A stretch of DNA of 12,473 nucleotides from Leptolyngbya sp. SIO4C5 (lineage in GTDB: Bacteria > Cyanobacteriota > Cyanobacteriia > Phormidesmidales > Phormidesmidaceae): contig JAAHIC010000057.1 of NCBI GenBank assembly GCA_010671965.1, positions 1 to 12,473 on the forward strand. The letters are read 5' to 3'. Position 1 is the first letter of the stretch. Each line of letters begins with the position of its first letter. The position numbers and the translations under genes are program-made. The notes below the pieces were generated by a model that worked only from the letters and a program-made list of their open reading frames with translations, searched no databases and had not been told where the DNA came from. Positions 1-6,365 of this stretch are shown here, piece after piece.

Positions 1-36
1 AGATGATGCGCTGACCGTCCGGAAAGCGCATCATCT
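1..36. repeat. Perfect 12-bp inverted repeat at the left end of the window
   Basis: Bases 1-12 (AGATGATGCGCT) are the exact reverse complement of bases 25-36, with a 12-base loop (13-24) between them. The right arm reads directly into the exporter frame (…R-I-I-F-M-L-A), whereas the left arm brings an in-frame TGA at 12-14. There is no T-run, so it does not look like a terminator. Because the following gene lacks its N-terminus, I infer that the left arm may be a fold-back artefact at a contig end. A genuine small hairpin cannot be excluded. Confidence 0.6.
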
Positions 37-38
37 TC

Positions 39-1811
39 ATGCTCGCTATCGTATTCTTCGCAATTTTTCTGAAGAATGCAGCCAACTATGCTAGCTCAAT
101 GACCAGTGCTAGCCTGATCCGCAGTCTGGTAAGAGACATCCGCCTAGAAGGCTTAAGCCTTTTGCTGGATGTGGATTTGGACTATCACTTTAAAATGCGA
201 TCGGGGGATATTATCCAGCGGCTGAACGATCAGGTCAATCGCACCGCCTCGGCGATTAAAACCCTGATTGATATTGCCAGAATTCTGTTAAATATTGCCT
301 TTTTTATTGTTTTGCTGTTGGCCATTTCGTGGCAGCTCACAATTGCTTCGACTCTCATATTCTCCCTGGTTTTTGTTGTCAATCAGTCGGCGATCGCCCG
401 CGCCAGAAAGTTTGGTGAACGGCTGGCAGAAACCTCTAAGCTCTATTCAATTCGGGTGCTAGAAATGCTGAGCGGCATGCGCCTAGTCAGGTCAACTGCC
501 AACGAGACTAAAGAGTTTAACCGCATTAAAGACCTGATTGTCGAGCGCGAAAAAGCCAGTTTTGAATCGCAGGCAAATTTTGCCCTGCTGGGGCCACTTA
601 ACGAAATCGTCAGCATTCTAGCGCTGATTGTGATGGTGATAGTTGGGCGCACTATTTTTGCCAATCGCCTAGACTCGTTAGCTACTATCTTGCTGACCTA
701 TATATTCCTGCTATCGCGCCTTATCCCCTTTATCGGTCAGCTCAATTCAGCTCGTGGACGGTTTTCTAATAACGCTGCCAGCGTAGAGGTGGTTTATGAC
801 TTTCTGCGCCGCGACGACAAGCCTTTTATGCAGAACGGCTCGGTGCCGTTTGAAGGGATCAGCCAAGAAATCCGCTTTAACCATATTTCTTTTCGATATC
901 CTCAAACAGATACCTTCGTCGTCAAAGACATAGATCTGTGCCTGCCAAAAGGTTCGACCTTGGCCCTGGTTGGTTCGTCGGGAGCCGGTAAGTCTACCCT
1001 GGCCGATCTGCTGCCGCGTTTCTATGACCCCGATACTGGCAAAATTACGATTGATGGCTGCAATTTAGCGGATTTTGAGCTGGGCAGTCTGCGCCGCCGG
1101 ATGGGGATTGTCAGCCAAGATACGTTCTTATTCAACGATTCAGTCCGCGACAACATCGTCTATGCGCGGCCCCAAGCCACTGATGATGAAGTTTTGGATG
1201 CGGCCAAGCGGGCCAACGCCTATGAGTTTATTAATCGTTTACCACAGGGCTTTGAAACTATCATTGGCGATCGCGGCGTTTTGCTTTCTGGGGGGCAGCG
1301 TCAGCGCCTTGCGATTGCCCGCGCCCTAGTCCAAGACCCAGACATCCTGATTTTAGATGAGGCCACTAGCGCGCTAGACACTATTTCAGAGCGCATCGTC
1401 CAGAAGGCGTTAGACGATCTGCGCCGCGATCGCACAACACTGGTCATTGCTCACCGTCTTTCCACCATCCAAAACGCGGATCAAATTGCCGTATTAGAGG
1501 GGGGGCGAGTGGTTGAAGTCGGCACTCACGAAGCGCTGTTGCAGCAGGGCACCTACTACAAACGACTTTATATGCTGCAGCTTAATGAATCTACCCAGCG
1601 CATGATCAAGGTGGCGCAAAACGAGCGGCTGACTCAGTTTTCCTATGAAATTCGCAATCACCTCAATACGGTATTGGGCGCGCTGCAGCTTCTATCTGAC
1701 GGGCTAGCAGATGATTCTAAAGAGCGGAGCGAGCTAACCGAAGAGGCTTATCAGTCAGCTCTCAAGCTGCTGCAGCACCTAGAAACGGGAGAGAAAGACG
1801 TTAAGTCCTAA
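39..1811 (+). CDS. HepA-like ABC exporter (fused permease and ATPase), 5'-truncated, with a HisKA-like tail
   Basis: This is a type IV ABC exporter half-transporter, with a membrane domain and an ATPase on one chain. Family members dimerise in the inner membrane and export lipids, lipid-linked sugars or polysaccharide parts. Membrane segments lie near residues 2-18, 77-96, 100-116, 189-207 and 213-234. The ATPase shows Walker A GSSGAGKST (312-320), signature LSGGQ (416-420), Walker B ILILDE ending D440-E441, and switch H472. Walker A usually lies near residue 375 in this family, and only five of six helices are present, so about 60 N-terminal residues are missing. The ATG at 39 is simply the first Met after a TGA at 12-14, beside a suspicious hairpin, and I doubt it is the real start. 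After the ATPase, residues 530-586 resemble a HisKA dimerisation module with Tyr536 in place of the phospho-accepting His. The HepA resemblance is from memory. The glycosyltransferase genes downstream support a role in surface polysaccharide. Confidence 0.88.
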   Translation: MLAIVFFAIFLKNAANYASSMTSASLIRSLVRDIRLEGLSLLLDVDLDYHFKMRSGDIIQRLNDQVNRTASAIKTLIDIARILLNIAFFIVLLLAISWQLTIASTLIFSLVFVVNQSAIARARKFGERLAETSKLYSIRVLEMLSGMRLVRSTANETKEFNRIKDLIVEREKASFESQANFALLGPLNEIVSILALIVMVIVGRTIFANRLDSLATILLTYIFLLSRLIPFIGQLNSARGRFSNNAASVEVVYDFLRRDDKPFMQNGSVPFEGISQEIRFNHISFRYPQTDTFVVKDIDLCLPKGSTLALVGSSGAGKSTLADLLPRFYDPDTGKITIDGCNLADFELGSLRRRMGIVSQDTFLFNDSVRDNIVYARPQATDDEVLDAAKRANAYEFINRLPQGFETIIGDRGVLLSGGQRQRLAIARALVQDPDILILDEATSALDTISERIVQKALDDLRRDRTTLVIAHRLSTIQNADQIAVLEGGRVVEVGTHEALLQQGTYYKRLYMLQLNESTQRMIKVAQNERLTQFSYEIRNHLNTVLGALQLLSDGLADDSKERSELTEEAYQSALKLLQHLETGEKDVKS

Positions 1812-1951
1812 GCCATCACTCACTTAACGCTGTGGCGAGCAAAAGCAGCAAGTCGCGTTTACAGCTTGGGTACCTTGGAATAAGTGCTCTTATTGCCAGA
1901 TTATCGTTGCTGAGGAAACTGCTCTACTACTGTCAGAGCAAGCATCAGGCT

Positions 1952-3646
1952 ATGCTAACCAAAAAAACCAAGCAGCCGCGTCTAGAAATTCTGCTTTTAG
2001 TCGCTATCGCCATAGCTGTCCTCATTCGCGTCCTCTATGCGGGTGGGCGAGAACTCTGGTACGACGAAGTCTTGTCACTGCTGCTATCTACCGGACAGCG
2101 AGGAAACTACACCGCACCGCCTGATTTTCCGGTAGCCTTGTCTGACTATGCCCAGCTATTGCAGTTGCCCCCGTTTGCAGGCTGGCAGGATGCCCTCCTG
2201 CAGATTAAACCGCTTTTGCAGGGCATTGTGGGTCAAGAACCCCATCCGCCGCTATTTTTTCTCTCCCAGTACGTTTGGCTATTTATAGCAGGTAATGGCG
2301 AAGCTGGATTACGCAGCCTCAATCTGGGACTGAGCCTACTGGCAATCATGGGGGCTTTTGGCATGGGGCGATCGCTCCTAGGCTATCGGGGGGGATTGGT
2401 ATTGGCTGCTTTGCTGGGGTTAAATCCTTTCTTTTGGTTTCATTCTCTTAACGTGCGGATGTATGCGCCCACCGTTTTTTGGGTGACTCTCAGCGGCTGG
2501 GCCACCTTAGAGCTTTACCACAGCCGTAGGCAGCTCTCGAATCAACAGCAGTGGCTATGGTGCGGGGTTTTGACCACTGCCATCGTCGGTGGCTTGATGA
2601 CTTTTTACCTGTATGCCCTGTGGCTAGTTGCACTGGGCTTGCTCGCAATCCTAGCGCTCAATCCGCAAAAACCGCCCTCCTTGCGGCTACGTCGTCGCGG
2701 CTGGCAGTATGGGCTTTGCCTGCTAATAGGCGGACTGATTGCGGCGCCCTGGTATCTGTGGGGCCTGCCCCAGCAGCTCAACAATGCCGACCTCGATCGA
2801 TTTTCCAGCAGCACGACTCTTCTAGGTAGCCTGCTGCAGCACGCTACAGGCGTCTTAGAAGTGGTTGGTACTCAGCTAACAGTAGGCGACTGGGCTATCC
2901 AACTGCCCCGCTCGGTTCTGGTTATTATCGGGCTGCTGCTGCTGCTAGGGCTGGGTGGCATGGTTAAACAGCTCGTGCAGTCCGGGCATCTGCGGCAGGC
3001 AGCCGTGGCGCTGGTGCTGGGTGGCTTGCCGCTGCTGCTGGCGCTGGGCCTAGATGTGATCAGCGGTCGCTCAACCTTGGCCTGGGGATATGGACGCAGC
3101 GTTATTTTTATTTTGCCAGGACTGCTGCTGCTGGTCACAACCTGGATTGTGCAACTGCCGCAGCGATGGCAGCGGGCAGTCATTATGATCTGTCTGCTGG
3201 TTTATCTGGGGCTTGATGTGGGGGATATGGTAGGGCGATCGCGGCAGGTTTTTCACCGAGTTGCCAGGGCAGTCGTCAATGAACCCACTTTGCTGGTGAT
3301 TAACTCAGAGGCTTGGGGACACATCTGCCGTTTAGCCTACTATCTGCCAGCCGCGGCTCCTGTTGACTTACTAGCCACGCCACCCAAGGGTTTGCCAACG
3401 GCGCTCAACAGCGTTTTGACCGATGGGACAGCCGCTCGCTACCGCCGGGTACTCTGGCTAGAGGCGCATGAATCCCTTTGGAACCAGCCTGAAACCCTGG
3501 CTGAAACCCGTCAAATTCGCCAGTCAGTCACAGCAGCACTCACTCCAGAGTACAGGGCCGTAGAGCAGCAAGAACTGGCGGGCACCATGCCCCTTGATCG
3601 CTTTACCCTGACTGTCTATGAGCGTTCTCAAACAGCACTTCAATAG
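1952..3646 (+). CDS. GT39/PMT-type (GT-C fold) membrane glycosyltransferase
   Basis: This is a polytopic inner-membrane glycosyltransferase. Family members (ArnT, PMT and relatives) transfer a sugar from a polyprenyl-phosphate donor to an acceptor on the outer face of the membrane. From the ATG at 1952 it has 564 residues: a first hydrophobic helix (about 12-31), then RELWYDE with the acidic pair D38-E39 in the first external loop, where this family keeps its catalytic acid. About nine or ten more hydrophobic segments follow, including one after LNVRMYAP and one containing GYGRSVIFILPGLLLL, then a short soluble tail. The frame stays open upstream to a GTG at 1832 (604 residues), but those 40 extra residues look unlike a membrane-protein N-terminus and neither start has a good Shine-Dalgarno. 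Hence I prefer 1952, with modest confidence. It lies 140 bases after the exporter and 45 before the GT2-GtrA gene, its likely donor-making partner. The acceptor cannot be read from the sequence. Confidence 0.82.
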   Translation: MLTKKTKQPRLEILLLVAIAIAVLIRVLYAGGRELWYDEVLSLLLSTGQRGNYTAPPDFPVALSDYAQLLQLPPFAGWQDALLQIKPLLQGIVGQEPHPPLFFLSQYVWLFIAGNGEAGLRSLNLGLSLLAIMGAFGMGRSLLGYRGGLVLAALLGLNPFFWFHSLNVRMYAPTVFWVTLSGWATLELYHSRRQLSNQQQWLWCGVLTTAIVGGLMTFYLYALWLVALGLLAILALNPQKPPSLRLRRRGWQYGLCLLIGGLIAAPWYLWGLPQQLNNADLDRFSSSTTLLGSLLQHATGVLEVVGTQLTVGDWAIQLPRSVLVIIGLLLLLGLGGMVKQLVQSGHLRQAAVALVLGGLPLLLALGLDVISGRSTLAWGYGRSVIFILPGLLLLVTTWIVQLPQRWQRAVIMICLLVYLGLDVGDMVGRSRQVFHRVARAVVNEPTLLVINSEAWGHICRLAYYLPAAAPVDLLATPPKGLPTALNSVLTDGTAARYRRVLWLEAHESLWNQPETLAETRQIRQSVTAALTPEYRAVEQQELAGTMPLDRFTLTVYERSQTALQ

Positions 3647-3691
3647 CCTTCATAGCACTTCCTCAGTATTTTTACTCCTCCAGCATTAAAA

Positions 3692-4915
3692 ATGACTTAC
3701 ACCAATGCTTTGATTCCGACGCCCACTGGCCCCTTACAAATTGAGGCTGCTGATTCGTCTGTGTCATCGCTGCAGCTTTCGCTGATCATTCCTACCTACA
3801 ACGAAAGCAAAAATGTTGCCAAGATCGTCGGACAGCTAACTCAGCTCTTAAATGTCTACCTACCAGGAGACTACGAGCTGATTCTGGTAGATGACGACAG
3901 CCCCGATCTAACCTGGCAGGTGGCACAGCATTTAACAGCTCAATATCCGCAGCTGCGAGTCATGCGGCGAGAAACGGAGCAGGGACTGTCTTCAGCAGTC
4001 ATTCGGGGCTGGCAGGTGTCACGCGGCGAAATTTTAGGGGTGATTGATGCTGACCTGCAGCATCCGCCAGAGAGCCTCATACAGTTGTTGAAACATATGC
4101 AGACTGGCGTTGATCTAGCCGTTGCGAGCCGCCATGTTGACGGCGGCGGCGTCAGCGACTGGAGCGTGGTGCGGCGCTTTTTGTCGCGGGGTGCGCAAGT
4201 TTTGGGGCTGCTGATTTTGCCCGACGTGGTTGGCCGAGTTAGCGATCCCATGAGCGGCTACTTTATGGTGCGTCGCCAGGCCATTGCGGGGCCACACCTG
4301 AACCCAGTGGGATACAAAATCTTGCTGGAAGTGATTGGTCGAGGCCGGATCGAGACGACAGCGGAGGTGGGCTATGTTTTTCAGGAGCGGGAGGCAGGGG
4401 ATAGCAAAGTCACCTGGAAGCAATATGTGGCCTATCTGGAACATTTAGTCCGGCTGCGATCGCAGGGGCGCATCAGCCATCTCCGCCGCCAGCTGCCCAT
4501 AGGACGATTTTTCCGGTTTTGTGCCGTCGGGCTGAGTGGCGTATTTGTGGATATGGCCGTGTTCTATCTGCTCAGCGATCCCAGTACGCTAGCCTGGGGT
4601 CTGACACGCAGCAAAATCGTGGCGGCGGAAATTGCCATTTTTAACAATTTTCTCTGGAACGATGCCTGGACATTTGCTGACATCACCCAGTCTCAGCGGG
4701 GCTGGGGGCCTCGCGCTAAGCGTTTCCTCAAGTTCAATGCCGTTTGCCTATCAGGACTGATTTTGAACGTGCTGCTGCTCAATCTTTTATTCAACGTATT
4801 TTTTGGCCAGCAGCATCGCTATTTAGCCAACCTGATTGCGATCGCAGTAGTCACTCTCTGGAACTTTTGGCTCAACCTGAAGCTGAGCTGGCGCGTTACT
4901 CAGGTTCCTAAATAG
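3692..4915 (+). CDS. GT2 polyprenyl-phosphate sugar synthase fused to a GtrA domain
   Basis: This protein has two domains. Residues about 28-260 are a GT2 (DPM1/dolichol-phosphate mannose synthase-like) enzyme: LSLIIPTYNES near the start, nucleotide-binding VDDDS (66-70), metal-binding DAD (119-121) followed by LQHPPE, and the family-typical SDPMSGYFMVRR and GYKILLE segments. Family members transfer a sugar from GDP- or UDP-sugar to polyprenyl phosphate on the cytoplasmic face. Residues about 272-407 are a GtrA domain (begins RFFRFCAVGLSG, four membrane segments), a family thought to flip polyprenyl-linked sugars. One chain could therefore make and flip a donor for the GT39 enzyme encoded just upstream. 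Which sugar is used (mannose, glucose or other) is not readable. Fusions of this kind are known in bacteria and archaea. The ATG at 3692 has no clear Shine-Dalgarno, so translation may depend on the upstream gene. The stop codon lies 6 bases from the end of the convergent SLH gene. Confidence 0.9.
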   Translation: MTYTNALIPTPTGPLQIEAADSSVSSLQLSLIIPTYNESKNVAKIVGQLTQLLNVYLPGDYELILVDDDSPDLTWQVAQHLTAQYPQLRVMRRETEQGLSSAVIRGWQVSRGEILGVIDADLQHPPESLIQLLKHMQTGVDLAVASRHVDGGGVSDWSVVRRFLSRGAQVLGLLILPDVVGRVSDPMSGYFMVRRQAIAGPHLNPVGYKILLEVIGRGRIETTAEVGYVFQEREAGDSKVTWKQYVAYLEHLVRLRSQGRISHLRRQLPIGRFFRFCAVGLSGVFVDMAVFYLLSDPSTLAWGLTRSKIVAAEIAIFNNFLWNDAWTFADITQSQRGWGPRAKRFLKFNAVCLSGLILNVLLLNLLFNVFFGQQHRYLANLIAIAVVTLWNFWLNLKLSWRVTQVPK

Positions 4916-4921
4916 ATCTGT

Positions 4922-6037
4922 TTAGGGCTGCACCACGTAGGGGGAAGAAATATTCTCTAGCTCTCCCAAATAGACTAGAGCCTGACTTAAGATAGCGGCG
5001 ACCTCAGCCCTAGAGGCATCCTGATTGGGGTTGAGCTGAGACGCGTCGGGATGGCTGACAACTAAACCCGCTTCAGTCGCAGCGGCTATCTGATCGACAG
5101 CCCACTCTGGAATGGCATCGGCATCGCTAAAAGTTGAGGCTAAGATCGACTCAGCGTCCTCTGGCGCTGTCAGGCCTAAACCACTTGCGATCGCCACTAA
5201 AACTTGCACCCGTGGGATGGACTGCTCTGGCTGAAACTCGTTGTCGGGATAACCTTCCATAAAGCCAGCTTTAACCGTCTGATCGATAGACTGCGCCGCC
5301 CAGTAATCCTCTGAAATATCCGTAAAATTGATGGTTTCCTGACTTGAGGACATGGCAAACGCGTTTGTGAGCTGAGCAGCTAGCTCAGCCCGAGTGACAG
5401 GCTGCTCAGGCCGAAAGGTGCCATTGGTAAAACCTGAGATGATTTGCCGCGAGCTGAGGCGGTCAATAAACGGCTCTGCCCAATAATCTGAAGCCACATC
5501 GCTGAACTCCAGCGGTTCTGAAACCTCCCGCTCAACTGCATTGGTTTGAGCCGGTAGGGGGGGCGGGGTTCTGTCCGAAGGGGTAGGCACCACAACGGCA
5601 GGGCGATTAACGGCACTTCTAGGCGCAACCTCTTCTACTTCAGTCTCTAACTCATCTAGCTCGGCCTGACGCCCTAAACTTCTCAGCCGTGTGGGAAAAA
5701 GATTTGTGGGGCGATCGCCCTCTACAGCCCCGACAACAGCAGGATCATCAATGTCTAAGTCACTTAGATCCTCGTCGGCTAGCTCTCGCTCTCTGAGCGA
5801 TAAACCAGTCTCAGCAGAATCAGCTTCGATAGAGGGTTGGGTTTGAAATCCTTCTGTCAGGCTAAAGCGAGTGCCTCGACGGGAAAGGCCAAAGAGCAAG
5901 ATCAAACCCACCGTAAACAGTGAAATCACCACTGCTAGGAGTTCATCAAAGTCCAGCGGAGATCGGTTGGAGGGAGGTTCTTGAGGAGAATGTGACACGG
6001 CTGATTTGCTATGAGCGCAACAATTTTGTGTCCTCAT
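4922..6037 (-). CDS. Membrane-anchored protein with three SLH repeats
   Basis: The protein has 371 residues: a short polar N-terminus, one hydrophobic helix (about 33-51) followed by the positive cluster SRRGTR, an acidic and Pro-rich linker (about 60-175), then three S-layer homology repeats at about 177-228, 237-289 and 302-355. Each starts F-S/T-D and the first two contain DYWA. The TRAE motif is intact in repeat 1, SRAE in repeat 3, and degenerate (PRVQ) in repeat 2. SLH domains bind peptidoglycan-linked polymers, and in cyanobacteria they occur on outer-membrane porins. Here there is no OprB barrel, so I infer an inner-membrane anchor with its SLH head in the periplasm. The ATG at 6037 has only a weak ribosome-binding site. 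A GTG at 5998 (residue 14) is a good alternative that puts the helix nearer the start. The gene is convergent with the GT2-GtrA gene and shares no evident operon. Confidence 0.82.
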   Translation of the reverse strand: MRTQNCCAHSKSAVSHSPQEPPSNRSPLDFDELLAVVISLFTVGLILLFGLSRRGTRFSLTEGFQTQPSIEADSAETGLSLRERELADEDLSDLDIDDPAVVGAVEGDRPTNLFPTRLRSLGRQAELDELETEVEEVAPRSAVNRPAVVVPTPSDRTPPPLPAQTNAVEREVSEPLEFSDVASDYWAEPFIDRLSSRQIISGFTNGTFRPEQPVTRAELAAQLTNAFAMSSSQETINFTDISEDYWAAQSIDQTVKAGFMEGYPDNEFQPEQSIPRVQVLVAIASGLGLTAPEDAESILASTFSDADAIPEWAVDQIAAATEAGLVVSHPDASQLNPNQDASRAEVAAILSQALVYLGELENISSPYVVQP

Positions 6038-6365
6038 CTTACCTAAACTGCGTCAAGACGCTATCCCTCCCTGCCAAAGAATCTATCTAGCGTATGAGCT
6101 ATTGTCGGTCACGGGCTGTGGCTACGGCAATCTAGGATACAGTCATGCTTGGCTGGGACGGAAATAAGCGATCGCCCTCTAAAAGCTAGCTTAATCCTGA
6201 GGGCTAAACCGCAAGCGATCGCCTGTAGCGCTAAGGATTTCAGGCTGCTGCCGGACAGCAAGGCTGTACAGTTGAAAGCAGTGACCCAGCTAGGAAACAA
6301 CTGCTAGTGTCAGGCACTATCCCTTTGCTGATGACGATGACTACTGCCAATTTTTCAAAAGTGCC
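6038..6365. other. Divergent intergenic region between the SLH and YyaL-like genes
   Basis: This 328-base gap separates two divergent genes, so it should hold both promoters. I see no convincing -35/-10 pair on either strand and no gene with a plausible protein. An open frame at 6109-6300 on the minus strand encodes a protein of unremarkable composition and is probably chance. The visible structure is a pair of HIP1 octamers around a stem-loop at 6174-6204, and a small ACAGC/GCTGT hairpin near 6255. No ribosome-binding site is obvious before the ATG at 6366. Confidence 0.5.
6166..6223. repeat. Two HIP1 repeats flanking a stem-loop with an inner palindrome
   Basis: The 11-mer AAGCGATCGCC occurs as a direct repeat at 6166-6176 and 6213-6223, each copy containing the HIP1 octamer. 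Between them GCCCTC (6174-6179) pairs with GAGGGC (6199-6204), and the loop contains the perfect 10-bp palindrome AAGCTAGCTT (6183-6192). It has no T-run, and it sits between divergent genes, so it is not a terminator for either. Whether it is regulatory or only HIP1 clustering is open. Confidence 0.55.

Noticed and set aside
1499..1505. Run of seven G as a possible phase-variation tract
   Set aside because: It is short and lies in a well-conserved part of the ATPase frame, and nothing suggests switching.
2930..3135. Runs of CTG triplets
   Set aside because: They encode leucines in membrane helices of the GT39 protein, so no microsatellite function is needed to explain them.
2872..3183. 103-codon open frame on the - strand
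   Set aside because: It is antisense to the GT39 gene. The Ser/Pro-rich product mirrors leucine (CTG) runs of the real gene.
3940..4444. Two overlapping minus-strand open frames
   Set aside because: Both are antisense to the conserved GT2 domain and neither shows a recognisable motif or ribosome site.
6109..6300. 63-codon minus-strand open frame in the divergent gap
   Set aside because: It has no recognisable domain, contains the HIP1 stem-loop, and has no good ribosome site. I treat it as chance, though it is the only sizeable frame there.
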